A DNA stretch of 58,170 nucleotides, taken from contig DALYEZ010000004.1 in the NCBI GenBank assembly GCA_031972295.1, positions 1 through 58,170 of the forward strand. The letters run 5' to 3'. A program made the position numbers and the translations under genes. The notes under the pieces are model-generated. The model did no database searches and was not told the origin of the DNA. It saw nothing but the letters and a program-made list of their open reading frames with translations. Shown one piece after another: positions 1 to 7,201 of the stretch. Numbering within the stretch: the stretch's first letter is position 1; each line of letters starts with the position of its first letter. Source of the stretch: JALHNF01 sp031972295. GTDB lineage: Bacteria > Patescibacteriota > Minisyncoccia > Phycocordibacterales > UBA5272.

Positions 1-52
1 AGAATACCTGCCTTCCAAGCAGGGGACAAGAGTTCGATTCTCTTATCCCGCA
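1..52 (+). tRNA. tRNA-Gly(TCC), 3' part only
   Basis: The window opens inside a tRNA. The anticodon arm is visible (stem CCTGC/GCAGG around loop CTTCCAA, anticodon TCC). It is followed by a T arm with stem AAGAG/CTCTT around TTCGATT (28-44), the acceptor 3' strand ATCCCGC (45-51) and discriminator A52. The next bases are CAA, so CCA is not encoded and must be added after transcription. The 5' half lies outside the window. Confidence 0.93.
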
Positions 53-65
53 CAAATGTTAAAAA

Positions 66-96
66 AGAAATACTCACCATTCTGGTGAGTATTTCT
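66..96. terminator. Hairpin after tRNA-Gly
   Basis: A perfect 13-bp stem (66-78 with 84-96) encloses a 5-base loop. The T-run is weak on the plus strand and better on the minus strand, where CTTTTTT follows the stem, so the hairpin could act in both directions. It separates the tRNA from the promoter at 146. Confidence 0.65.
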
Positions 97-145
97 AGTT
101 AAAAATTTTACTTTAGTGGTAGAATGTTAGTAGAAAAGATATATA

Positions 146-174
146 TTGACAAATATTAGTATTTATAGTATATT
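146..174 (+). promoter_or_regulatory. Near-consensus sigma-70 promoter, leaderless start
   Basis: TTGACA (146-151), a 17-base spacer and TATATT (169-174). The start codon of the following gene is at 183, only 8 bases beyond the -10 element. Transcription should therefore begin at or just before the ATG, giving an mRNA with almost no 5' leader. Confidence 0.8.
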
Positions 175-182
175 GTAAACAT

Positions 183-488
183 ATGACATTTAATGAGGCG
201 CCTAAAAACGACAGTGGTTTTGGTGGAATTCTTGAAGAAGATGGTCAATTTGTTATCACCGATCCTGAAGTTTTAAAATCAATAGAAGAGCGAGAGCAGG
301 CACGAGAACAAGCGGTGCAAATAGAATTAGAGGCTCTTCAAAAAAGCGTTAACGATATGACAAGACTTCTCACTTCTCGTTTTGGAGAGAAAATAAGTCC
401 AAAATTATTAAATGATTGTACAAGGGTTCTTGAAGACTCACTCCTTAAAATAGAAAGATTAAAAGACCCGTCTCAAACACTCCATTAA
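183..488 (+). CDS. Hypothetical protein, 101 aa
   Basis: I do not recognise this protein. It is hydrophilic and mostly predicted helical, with a Glu/Gln/Arg-rich stretch at residues 33-60 that could form a short coiled coil. It has no signal peptide, membrane span or cysteine cluster. The start is fixed by the strong promoter ending at 174 and by the absence of any upstream in-frame ATG between promoter and ORF. Its stop is 3 bases before the next ATG (492), so the two genes form a two-gene operon ending at the terminator at 854. A structural or chaperone-like partner role for the pair is only a guess. Confidence 0.75.
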   Translation: MTFNEAPKNDSGFGGILEEDGQFVITDPEVLKSIEEREQAREQAVQIELEALQKSVNDMTRLLTSRFGEKISPKLLNDCTRVLEDSLLKIERLKDPSQTLH

Positions 489-491
489 AAT

Positions 492-839
492 ATGTTATTT
501 GATTCAGCTCCTCGACACAAAAATACGGACGAGAAACCAGTATCTGTTCCTGTAGCACCAGTTAGCAAGGAGAACGTTTTTCTTGCGCAAGAAAAAGAGT
601 TGGCGCAAGAACTCTCAAGACTCGAGCGTGATCTCGCGAGTGTTACACAACAAATTGGCGCAATGAAACAACAGATGTCTATGGGAAAATATCCAGGTAT
701 GCTAACTGACCTTGCTGATCTTACTACTAAAAAAGATTCGCTCACTGCACAAATAAACAATCATCCTAAGTTTGCACAACCAACAATTAAAAACAACTTT
801 ACCGGGCGAGACGCTCGAGCCGATAGTAAAAAAAATTAA
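492..839 (+). CDS. Hypothetical coiled-coil protein, 115 aa
   Basis: No family recognised. Residues about 30-60 (ELAQELSRLERDLASVTQQI and onward) have the heptad spacing of a coiled coil. Flanking parts are polar and probably disordered, and the C-terminus is basic (Arg/Lys with KKN at the end). It is the second gene of the operon begun at 183, with a 3-base gap that suggests translational coupling. A strong bidirectional terminator follows 14 bases downstream. An antisense reading frame over the same DNA (485-760) is a shadow. Confidence 0.72.
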   Translation: MLFDSAPRHKNTDEKPVSVPVAPVSKENVFLAQEKELAQELSRLERDLASVTQQIGAMKQQMSMGKYPGMLTDLADLTTKKDSLTAQINNHPKFAQPTIKNNFTGRDARADSKKN

Positions 840-853
840 AAAGATTCATAATA

Positions 854-880
854 AAAAACCGTTGCTTAGCAACGGTTTTT
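854..880. terminator. Bidirectional intrinsic terminator
   Basis: A 12-bp perfect stem (854-865 with 869-880) closes a TTA loop, with A-run on one side and T-run on the other. It serves the plus-strand pair ending at 839 and the convergent minus-strand HU gene ending at 902. Confidence 0.9.
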
Positions 881-901
881 TATTATTTCTACAGAAGAAA
901 A

Positions 902-1174
902 CTATTTTACCGCATCCTTAAGTGCTTTCGCTGCTCGGAACTTTGGAACTTTTGTTGCAGGAACTTTTACTTGTTCACCTGTCTTTGGATTTCGTGCCAT
1001 TCGTGCTGCACGAGGTTTTACTGAAAAAATTCCAAGACCAGCAATTGATACTTCGTCACCTTTCTTAAGTGTTTTTACAATAGCCTCAACTACAGTATCA
1101 ACAACTTGCTCTGATTGTACTTTTGTACCCTGGAGTACACCATGTACTGCTTCAACGAGATCTGCTTTATTCAT
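902..1174 (-). CDS. hup: HU-family DNA-binding protein
   Basis: Nucleoid protein that bends and compacts DNA as a dimer. The 90-aa length and the order of conserved elements match HU: MNKADLVEAV at the N-terminus, the GLGIF turn (residues 46-50), the beta-arm core ending in ARNPKTGEQVKVPATKVPKF, and a closing helix. The arm carries the NPKTG motif and the proline that intercalates in DNA. Its predicted promoter lies at 1239-1266, giving a leader of about 57 bases with no obvious SD, unlike the many leaderless genes nearby. It is a single-gene unit ending at the shared terminator. Confidence 0.97.
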   Translation of the reverse strand: MNKADLVEAVHGVLQGTKVQSEQVVDTVVEAIVKTLKKGDEVSIAGLGIFSVKPRAARMARNPKTGEQVKVPATKVPKFRAAKALKDAVK

Positions 1175-1238
1175 ATTTTTGTTTTGATACTCTCATGAGA
1201 CCACTTTTAATGCGGATATCAAGAAGAGTTATGTAATA

Positions 1239-1266
1239 AGTATAGATAATAGAGGTTTTTTTGCAA
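1239..1266 (-). promoter_or_regulatory. Promoter of the HU gene
   Basis: On the minus strand TTGCAA (plus 1266-1261), a 16-base spacer and TATACT (plus 1244-1239). The start would be near 1232. The same TTGCAA/17 arrangement is used by rpsO and nusA in this window. Confidence 0.65.
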
Positions 1267-1280
1267 TAGGGGAGAACTAA

Positions 1281-1309
1281 TTGACTATTTTAGAAAATGT
1301 TGTTATGAA
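1281..1309 (+). promoter_or_regulatory. Promoter of the small SD-bearing gene at 1337
   Basis: TTGACT (1281-1286), a 17-base spacer and TATGAA (1304-1309), preceded by TG at 1301-1302 as an extended -10. The predicted start is near 1316, leaving a leader of about 20 bases that carries the SD. Confidence 0.6.
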
Positions 1310-1336
1310 TTAGACATCCAAACAGAGGGAGTGGTC

Positions 1337-1648
1337 ATGTGCATCATTGAAACCGCGCGTTTAGGTGCAGAGGAGGGGATGCCTCTGTCGAGGAACGCCT
1401 TGAGTATGTTCCTGTCGGACAACCTTGACGTTGTCCCATCCATGGCACTTGCAGAAGGACGTAACCTCGTGCAAGCAGTGGAGGAAAATGATTTTCGCAG
1501 GGGACTAGATCTTTGCTCATGTATCCAGCAAAAAATGAATACACATTCAAAAATCAGTCTCCAGCTCAGAAACTGGCTATCCTTCGTTGGGGTAGCAAAA
1601 GCCCATTTTGAACGCCTGCAAAGGGAAGCGGGCATTGGGCTGAATTAA
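1337..1648 (+). CDS. Hypothetical protein, 103 aa, with canonical Shine-Dalgarno site
   Basis: Not recognised. The protein is soluble, helical and starts MCIIETARLG; it has several Cys residues but no CxxC motif. I place the start at ATG 1337 rather than GTG 1331, because an SD (AGAGGGAG, 1324-1331) sits 5 bases upstream of 1337 and would overlap GTG 1331. It is a stand-alone gene with its own promoter and a perfect 13-bp terminator. Codon use looks richer in G+C than the flanking genes. Like three other small genes in the window (8677, 16288 and 20607) it has an SD, in contrast with its neighbours, so recent acquisition is possible. Confidence 0.65.
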   Translation: MCIIETARLGAEEGMPLSRNALSMFLSDNLDVVPSMALAEGRNLVQAVEENDFRRGLDLCSCIQQKMNTHSKISLQLRNWLSFVGVAKAHFERLQREAGIGLN

Positions 1649-1653
1649 AACAA

Positions 1654-1683
1654 AAGCCGCGAATCAAGGATGATTCGCGGCTT
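1654..1683. terminator. Terminator after the 103-aa gene and after rny
   Basis: A perfect 13-bp stem (1654-1666 with 1671-1683) and a 4-base loop AGGA. T-rich sequence follows loosely on the plus strand and as GTTTT on the minus strand, so it can end both the plus gene at 1648 and the minus clpP-rny operon. Confidence 0.8.
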
Positions 1684-1707
1684 CAATCGTTTTAATCCAC
1701 TTATTTT

Positions 1708-3228
1708 TTACCTAGCAACCTCTATTACTCGTGTTTCTCGGATTACATGAACCTTGATTTCCCCTGGGAAGCGTAATTCTCGCTCTATGCGAAGCGCAAT
1801 GTCTCGAGCGATGTTTCGTGCCATAAGCTCACTTACTGCCTCAGGAGTAACAAAAATACGCAATTCGCGACCCGCTTGAAGTGCGAACGACTTCTCTATG
1901 CCCACAAATGAGTTTGCAATCGCCTCGAGCTGCGAAAGGCGCTTAAGGTAGTTCTCAACCGTATCCCTGCGTGCACCTGGCCGACCACCTGAAATAGCGT
2001 CTGCGACCTGTACAATGACTGACTCAATCGTTTCGTATGGATATTCTTCGTGATGTGCCTGCATGGCCTGAATGATACGTTCTTCAACACCAAACTTTGC
2101 GAGTATTCGTCGTCCAATTTCAACATGAGTACCTTCGACTTCATGGTCAACAGCCTTTCCAATATCATGCAGAAGTGCTCCAGCTTTTGCCACATCAACA
2201 TCAGCTTTTAATTCGTGTGCCAACATGCCAGCAATATGAGCCATCTCAATTGAGTGCTGTAAAACATTCTGCCCATAACTTGTTCTAAAATGAAGTCGTC
2301 CGAGTAAAACCATGAGTCGAGGATCAAGAGTATAAAGTCCAACCTCTTGCACCGCAGCTTCACCTTTTTTACGCACAATTTCTTCTATTTCATTTTGTGC
2401 TTTTTGAATGCATTCTTCTATTTTTGCTGGTTGAATGCGCCCATCCGCAATTAAATATTCAAGTGCTGTCTTAGCAATATGTCTGCGAAGTGGATCAAAC
2501 GATGAAATCACAATCATGTTTGGTGACTCATCAATGAGAAGCTCGACACCAGCAAGACGTTCGAACACGCGGATATTTCTTCCCTCCTTGCCGATAATTT
2601 TCCCCTTTACATCCTCTGAAGGAATCTCAACATTTGTTGTAACAACATCATTTTGAGGAAGATTACCGAGGCGATGAATGGAACTCACTAAAATATCTTT
2701 TGCTTTCTGTTCGAGTGCCTGGGCACCATCTCGTGCAAACTTATTGAGACGCGAAATAATATCCTGCTCATTATCATTTTGAGCCTTGGCAAGGATATAT
2801 GCGCGAGCGTCGTTTTCAGTAATGCCCGCAATAGTTTCGTATCGTTTTGCAATATCATTGGAAAGTGCAGAAACTTTTTTCTCAAGCACCGAAAGATTTT
2901 CTTCTTTTTCTAACAACCGTTTCTTTTCTTCATCAAGTGTTTGTTCTTTTTGTGAAAGCCTATCTTCTGTTGATTTTAATCGTAAAGCATTTGCAGCATG
3001 TTCCTCACGGGTCTTTATCAAAAGCTTCACAAGCTCATCTTCTGTTTCTCGGGCTTTCTTTTCGGCATTCTGAATAATATTTTCTGCAGTTTTTTCAGCT
3101 TGAAAACGCGCACGGTCGAGCTCAAGCTCAAGTGCGTTTTTTCGGAGCCTGTTTATCAGGATTTTTGTGCTGTATCCAAGTGTTCCTCCTACCAATAGCA
3201 CTCCTGCATACAAAAGGAGTGAGTCCAT
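1708..3228 (-). CDS. rny: Ribonuclease Y
   Basis: Membrane-anchored endoribonuclease that starts mRNA decay. Order of parts in the 506-aa protein: N-terminal transmembrane helix (residues 1-20), a long charged coiled coil (about 30-160), a KH domain with IIGKEGRNIR near residue 212, and an HD domain with LLHDIGKAVDHE near residue 355 that holds the metal-binding His-Asp pair. Length and order are typical of the family. It starts 3 bases after the clpP stop, so clpP and rny are co-transcribed. Joining a protease and an RNase in one unit suggests shared quality-control expression, though this is inference. Confidence 0.97.
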   Translation of the reverse strand: MDSLLLYAGVLLVGGTLGYSTKILINRLRKNALELELDRARFQAEKTAENIIQNAEKKARETEDELVKLLIKTREEHAANALRLKSTEDRLSQKEQTLDEEKKRLLEKEENLSVLEKKVSALSNDIAKRYETIAGITENDARAYILAKAQNDNEQDIISRLNKFARDGAQALEQKAKDILVSSIHRLGNLPQNDVVTTNVEIPSEDVKGKIIGKEGRNIRVFERLAGVELLIDESPNMIVISSFDPLRRHIAKTALEYLIADGRIQPAKIEECIQKAQNEIEEIVRKKGEAAVQEVGLYTLDPRLMVLLGRLHFRTSYGQNVLQHSIEMAHIAGMLAHELKADVDVAKAGALLHDIGKAVDHEVEGTHVEIGRRILAKFGVEERIIQAMQAHHEEYPYETIESVIVQVADAISGGRPGARRDTVENYLKRLSQLEAIANSFVGIEKSFALQAGRELRIFVTPEAVSELMARNIARDIALRIERELRFPGEIKVHVIRETRVIEVAR

Positions 3229-3231
3229 ACA

Positions 3232-3819
3232 TTATTTTCGAGCCTTAATGATTTCATCGACGATACCGTACTTTTTCGCTTCTTCAGAAGTCATCCAATA
3301 GTCACGGTCTGCATCCTTTGTGATTTGCTCGAGAGTTTTACCTGTTGCTTTCACAAGCATTTTGTACAGCGTATCTTTTGAACGAATGATATGTTTTGCG
3401 GTAATCTCAATATCAGATGCTTGACCTTCAATACCAGTGAGAGGCTGATGAATCATGACTTCTGAATTTGGAAGTGTGAATCTTTTTCCTTTTGCACCTT
3501 GAGACAAAATCATAGCACCCATAGACGCCGCTATTCCCACACACACCGTCGACACTTCAGGTTTTATAAAATGCATTGTGTCTATAATCGCCATCCCTGC
3601 CGCTATCGATCCACCAGGACTATTCACGTACATGGTAATATCCTTCTTTCCATCTTCATTCTCGAGGAAAATAAGCTGGGCAATAATGAGACTCGCCATT
3701 GCGTCATCGATTGGACCACTCACAAATACAATACGATCCTTGAGGAGACGTGAGTAGATATCGTAGGCACGTTCACCATACTGGGTCTTTTCGAGAACTG
3801 TCGGAACTAAATATGACAT
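3232..3819 (-). CDS. clpP: ATP-dependent Clp protease, proteolytic subunit
   Basis: Serine peptidase that forms the barrel degrading proteins fed by Clp ATPases. The full catalytic triad is present at Ser99 (GIAASMGAM), His124 (MIHQP) and Asp173 (DRDYW), with the same spacing as in E. coli ClpP. The 195-aa length is normal, with a short or no propeptide. No clpX or clpC partner is in the window. It is the first gene of the clpP-rny unit and diverges from rsmE across a 94-bp space. Confidence 0.98.
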   Translation of the reverse strand: MSYLVPTVLEKTQYGERAYDIYSRLLKDRIVFVSGPIDDAMASLIIAQLIFLENEDGKKDITMYVNSPGGSIAAGMAIIDTMHFIKPEVSTVCVGIAASMGAMILSQGAKGKRFTLPNSEVMIHQPLTGIEGQASDIEITAKHIIRSKDTLYKMLVKATGKTLEQITKDADRDYWMTSEEAKKYGIVDEIIKARK

Positions 3820-3913
3820 AAAGTTTTGTTTGCTATTTTTAAGGTCGCGCTCTGAAGTGGAATGGCTGAATTGCGGTAAAATAAGAGTTTCCGGATATAC
3901 TTACAGAAAGACT

Positions 3914-4612
3914 ATGCGACTACACCGATTCTACCTACAAAATGAAAATTTTGAAACCCTCAAGCCTGGGGATAGTTTTACCTGTACCCATCCCGAAGTA
4001 GTGAAGCAAGTTGGACTCGTTTTACGAGCACAAGTAGGGAATAGGGTGCGTTTTTTCAACAATAGCGGAGAATGTGAGTTTGAAGTCGCTTCTGTTTCAA
4101 AAAAAGAAATAGTGTTTACTGTGAAAGAGAAAATCGCAGCCCTTATTCAGAAGAAAAAAGTTTTCCTTATTCAATCACTCATTAAAAAAGATAAATTTGA
4201 ATGGGTAGCTCAGAAAGTAACGGAGCTTGGAGTAACTGACATCATTCCTGTAATTTCTGAGCGGAGCGAGAAGAGGGGACTGGATGAGAAACGATTACAA
4301 AAAATTATAATCGAGGCAGCAGAACAAAGTGGGTGGGGAAGAGTTCCAACATTACATGAAATCACATCACTTGATGCGACGCTGCAGAAATTAAACGACG
4401 AGAAAGTGTCTATTTACATACTTGATATGGACGGCAAGGCAGCCGAAAAAGAAACAGGGGTAGTTGCAGTCTGTATTGGACCAGAAGGTGGCTGGGGGGA
4501 GCAAGACAAAGAGATATTTAAAAAGTATTCAACGAAAAGTGTTTCGATAGGGGAGTCCGTGCTCAGAGCAGAAACAGCAGCAATTGTAGGGGTATACCAG
4601 TTTTTGAACTGA
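3914..4612 (+). CDS. rsmE: 16S rRNA m3U1498 methyltransferase
   Basis: SPOUT-class enzyme that methylates U1498 of 16S rRNA. The 232-aa protein begins MRLHRFYL and has an N-terminal PUA-like part. The C-terminal SPOUT knot has the family motifs IGPEGGW near residue 191 and the closing SIGESVLRAETAA. A longer frame is open back to 3830, but the start at 3914 matches the family N-terminus, and a TATACT -10 (3896-3901) lies between the two, so the upstream part is not transcribed from that promoter. The leader would be only about 5 bases. Confidence 0.95.
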   Translation: MRLHRFYLQNENFETLKPGDSFTCTHPEVVKQVGLVLRAQVGNRVRFFNNSGECEFEVASVSKKEIVFTVKEKIAALIQKKKVFLIQSLIKKDKFEWVAQKVTELGVTDIIPVISERSEKRGLDEKRLQKIIIEAAEQSGWGRVPTLHEITSLDATLQKLNDEKVSIYILDMDGKAAEKETGVVAVCIGPEGGWGEQDKEIFKKYSTKSVSIGESVLRAETAAIVGVYQFLN

Positions 4613-4622
4613 TTTTTAAGAG

Positions 4623-4922
4623 CTAATTAAAAGTCGTACCTAAATTTTCAGTAAGGTATGCTACCTGTATATAACTTCTAACACTATCGTTGAGAAACTG
4701 GTTAGTTTTAATATCCACCAATAGATTTCCTAGCCCAAGAACCTCAGGTCTCAAATCTTCTTCAGAAGAATCATCTGTCATGACCATAGAAAACGCTTTT
4801 TCTATTTCTTGCGCAGTAAATTTGTGTTTATCCGCATATTCAATAATTTTTTCCATAGCCTTTTCTGCTACCACTTCGTCACTTTCAGGTGTGGGGACAT
4901 TATTTTCGTTGAACATTTTCAT
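4623..4922 (-). CDS. Hypothetical acidic protein, 99 aa
   Basis: Not recognised. It is soluble, predicted helical and acidic, with a disordered start (MKMFNENNVPTPESDE) and a Ser/Asp/Glu stretch near residue 50. An alternative start is the second Met, 2 codons in. It is convergent with rsmE (10-base gap, no clear terminator between). Upstream on its strand lies the 478-bp stretch that also holds the plus-strand RNA candidate and the tig terminator. A single TTATCCACA (4954-4962) sits 31 bases before its start. Confidence 0.68.
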   Translation of the reverse strand: MKMFNENNVPTPESDEVVAEKAMEKIIEYADKHKFTAQEIEKAFSMVMTDDSSEEDLRPEVLGLGNLLVDIKTNQFLNDSVRSYIQVAYLTENLGTTFN

Positions 4923-5149
4923 ACTCTCTATTTAATCACACTTTTGATTGCACTTATCCACATACATACACATAAAAGACACTTGCGTAAAAGACAAGAA
5001 TAAACGATAATGTATCTCAGTAAGGAAATGATGTTGCTCTTTCGTTGGTATAGTAAAAAATAAATTGTTCTTTGGTAATTTCCTACTTTGTTCTTTCGCA
5101 GCTCTTTTTCAAAAAATAATAAACGCACGCAACTCACCTATTCTCGTCT

Positions 5150-5332
5150 GTTCTTAGAGTAAGCAGAGATAAGCACTTAAAACATTTTGAGTCTTTATCC
5201 CTGCTTACTAGTAAGGCAGACCAAATTCTCATAGATTGTCTCAGGGAGATAGTCTATGAACCCGAGCTTCGGCTCGACAAAAAGTCCTGGTTTAACTCAA
5301 TATCCATCGAGTTTGATCGGGCTTTTCTTTTT
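5150..5332 (+). ncRNA. Candidate structured non-coding RNA with its own terminator
   Basis: This fills most of a 478-bp gap. Four hairpins follow one another. First is a long stem AGTAAGCAG (5158-5166) with CTGCTTACT (5201-5209), extended inward by imperfect pairs. Next come a 13-bp stem (5230-5242 with 5246-5258), then CGAGC-TTCG-GCTCG (5263-5276), then a terminator stem AAAAGTCC (5280-5287) with GGGCTTTT (5319-5326) followed by CTTTTT. Several pairs are G:U only on the plus strand and would be A:C on the minus strand, which argues for plus-strand RNA. An extended -10 (TGG-TATAGT, 5046-5054) or TATTCT at 5139 could start it. It matches no RNA family I know (not 6S, SRP, RNase P or tmRNA). 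Confidence 0.5.
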
Positions 5333-5347
5333 GCCAATAAAAGGATA

Positions 5348-5379
5348 AAAAATACCCTCGAATATCGAAGGTATTTTTT
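5348..5379 (-). terminator. Terminator of the nusA-ppa-tig side
   Basis: A stem of AAAAAATACC with GGTATTTTTT, extended by TCGA/TCGA around a 3-base loop with one C/A mismatch. Symmetric A/T runs allow action in both directions. It lies 22 bases beyond the tig stop. Confidence 0.85.
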
Positions 5380-5401
5380 ATTATATCCCTATATTTAAAG
5401 G

Positions 5402-6436
5402 CTACTTTTCCAAAAACGTAATAATATTTTGGTTTTGAAGTACTTGTGAGAAATATGCTGTGAGACGTTCGTCATCTATATCTTTGTACTGGCTTCGTGC
5501 ACGTTCTACTTGAGCCACAACCTCTTCTTCACTTGGTGCGAGTTTTTCTTTTGCAGCAATCTCATTCAAAATCATTTGAACTTTCGCACGACGCTCAGCT
5601 TCGCCCTTCCACTCAGCTCGCAAATCTTCTTCAGTCTTTTTCATGTGCACAAGATAGTCTTCATACTTGCCTCCAAACTGAGCAACATCATGTTTCAATT
5701 GCGCAATCATGCGATCAAGCTCGCTCTCAGTGAGTACATTTGGGATTTCTACTTTTGTCGCATCTGCAATTGCGTTAAACATTTCCAAACGACGTTTATC
5801 GGTTTCTCGATTTTCTTTTTCTTTCTTTAAGTTCTCACCAACACGAGCTTTGAGCTCTTCAAGAGTTTTGAAATCGCCAAGAGACTGCGCGAATGCATCA
5901 TCGAGGGCAGGAAGTTCAAGAGCACCGTGATCATGACTGTGATCATCTGGATTTGCAGCATGGTGTGCATCGTGAGCGTGAGATTGCTGCACTTCCTTTA
6001 GCGTTTCGAGTATTTCTTCATCTGTTACTGTTACTTCTTTTTTCTCAGTTGCTGTCTTCTGTGCGATTTTCTTATAATCAGGAAGGGTAATTTCTGGCAA
6101 AATAGCCGCGGTTAGGGTAAAAGCTAGCGGATTGTCTTTGGCAAGCTTCGTAATGCGTACCTGTGGGTAGCCAATAGCGTCGAGCTTGTGCTCCATGAGA
6201 ATCTTTGGATATACATCTTGAATAACCATTTGAGCAGCTTCCTCAAGGACTGCCATGTCGCCAAACTTAGAAATAACAATGTTTTCAGGCACGTGACCCT
6301 TACGGAAACCGTCCACTTCGGCTAGTTTTTGGATTTCCTTTACTGCAGCATCCCATTTTGCTATAAGAACCTCGTTTGAGACCTCAACAGAAATTTCGAC
6401 TTCTGACTTTTCAAGATGTTTTATATCAACTTTCAT
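5402..6436 (-). CDS. tig: Trigger factor lacking the PPIase domain, with His-rich linker
   Basis: Ribosome-bound chaperone that meets nascent chains at the exit tunnel. The start is set at 6436 (MKVDIKHLEK), since the frame open upstream has no family homology. The ribosome-binding signature GFRKGHVP is at residues 43-50. The N-terminal domain runs to about 120 and the helical C-terminal arms from about 175 to 344. In the usual 430-aa protein an FKBP-type PPIase domain sits between them; here about 20 residues rich in His and Asp (152-171, seven His) replace it. The protein is therefore a chaperone without prolyl isomerase activity, with a possible metal-binding linker. A terminator follows. 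Confidence 0.93.
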   Translation of the reverse strand: MKVDIKHLEKSEVEISVEVSNEVLIAKWDAAVKEIQKLAEVDGFRKGHVPENIVISKFGDMAVLEEAAQMVIQDVYPKILMEHKLDAIGYPQVRITKLAKDNPLAFTLTAAILPEITLPDYKKIAQKTATEKKEVTVTDEEILETLKEVQQSHAHDAHHAANPDDHSHDHGALELPALDDAFAQSLGDFKTLEELKARVGENLKKEKENRETDKRRLEMFNAIADATKVEIPNVLTESELDRMIAQLKHDVAQFGGKYEDYLVHMKKTEEDLRAEWKGEAERRAKVQMILNEIAAKEKLAPSEEEVVAQVERARSQYKDIDDERLTAYFSQVLQNQNIITFLEK

Positions 6437-6506
6437 ATCGGAGCAGTGTACACAAAAACCCTTCACAATGGAAGGGCTTTTGTTTTTATGGTTTGTTTGG
6501 TATGGC

Positions 6507-6644
6507 TTATACAGAAAGGCCTTCATGAATAGTCTTTCCCCAGAGAAAAAGCCCTATCACTACAGCAATTGCAATGACTGCAAGCGCCCACAAAACCACC
6601 ATAACTCGAGACATCTTCTGCTTTGGGTACATTTCATTATTCAT
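6507..6644 (-). CDS. Small single-span membrane protein, 45 aa
   Basis: This short frame has a polar N-terminus (MNNEMYPKQKMSR), one hydrophobic helix of about 20 residues (MVVLWALAVIAIAVVIGLF) and a short polar tail ending in GLSV. This is the layout of a one-span inner-membrane peptide. It sits between ppa (stop at 6672) and tig (start at 6436). A TATAAT (plus 6660-6655) is 10 bases before the ATG, so it may have its own near-leaderless transcript as well as read-through from ppa. The function is unknown. Confidence 0.6.
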   Translation of the reverse strand: MNNEMYPKQKMSRVMVVLWALAVIAIAVVIGLFLWGKTIHEGLSV

Positions 6645-6671
6645 ACACAATTTGATTATATTGACAGTGTA

Positions 6672-7196
6672 CTACATTTTAGCTTTGTAAAGCTCCTGCG
6701 ACTCCACAACGCAAGCTTTAGCCACATCTGCCCCTCCTATACCATTAATCTCAACGCTTTTGTTCTGAAGCTTCTTGTAGGTCAAGAAGAAGTGCTCAAT
6801 TTCCTTGAGTGTGTGCGGGTTGATATCTTTTAAGTCTTTTACCTCAGCAAAACGTGGGTCGCCTTTTGGTACAGCAATAATTTTCTCGTCTCGTTCACCA
6901 GCGTCTACCATATGAATCACAGCAACAGGACGAGCCTCAACTAAAATTCCAGGGAAGAGGGGATACGTGGTGAGAAGCACCACGTCAAGCGGATCATTGT
7001 CATGCCAATGTGTCTGCGGTACAAATCCATAATCAAATGGATAGTCTTGTGCAGTATGCATCACACGATCAAGCTTAATCATTCCCGTTTCTTTATCAAT
7101 CTCGTATTTATTTTTTGATCCTTTGTTAATCTCAACAATCACGTGAATAATTTCAGGCGATTTTTCTCCGGCACTAATATCATGAAGTAAATTCAT
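6672..7196 (-). CDS. ppa: Inorganic pyrophosphatase, family I
   Basis: Soluble Mg-dependent enzyme that hydrolyses PPi to phosphate and drives biosynthetic reactions. The 174-aa length is typical. The signature DNDPLDVV holds the catalytic aspartates, preceded by DYPFDYGFVPQT; downstream GDPRF and KEIEHFF are also family blocks. The start at 7196 lies 5 bases after the nusA stop. A TAGAAT (plus 7209-7204) overlapping the nusA stop is 7 bases before the ATG, so ppa may be read both from nusA and from a leaderless promoter of its own. Confidence 0.97.
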   Translation of the reverse strand: MNLLHDISAGEKSPEIIHVIVEINKGSKNKYEIDKETGMIKLDRVMHTAQDYPFDYGFVPQTHWHDNDPLDVVLLTTYPLFPGILVEARPVAVIHMVDAGERDEKIIAVPKGDPRFAEVKDLKDINPHTLKEIEHFFLTYKKLQNKSVEINGIGGADVAKACVVESQELYKAKM

Positions 7197-7201
7197 ATAG
7201 A

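Noticed and set aside
485..760. Antisense frame of 91 codons over the coiled-coil gene.
   Set aside because: It is composed of a shadow of the plus-strand gene, with no promoter or start signal of its own.
4954..4962. A lone TTATCCACA DnaA-type box.
   Set aside because: It is a single copy, 45 kb from dnaA, with no cluster; a chance match or a minor DnaA-regulated site cannot be told apart.
5256..5348. A 30-codon frame with AGGGAG 7 bases upstream, inside the RNA candidate.
   Set aside because: Its start and SD are buried in a 13-bp hairpin and the frame runs through the terminator stem, so I treat the region as RNA, not as a coding gene.
6437..6526. Thirty extra N-terminal codons for trigger factor.
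   Set aside because: No family similarity upstream of MKVDIKHLEK and the extension overlaps the small gene at 6507.
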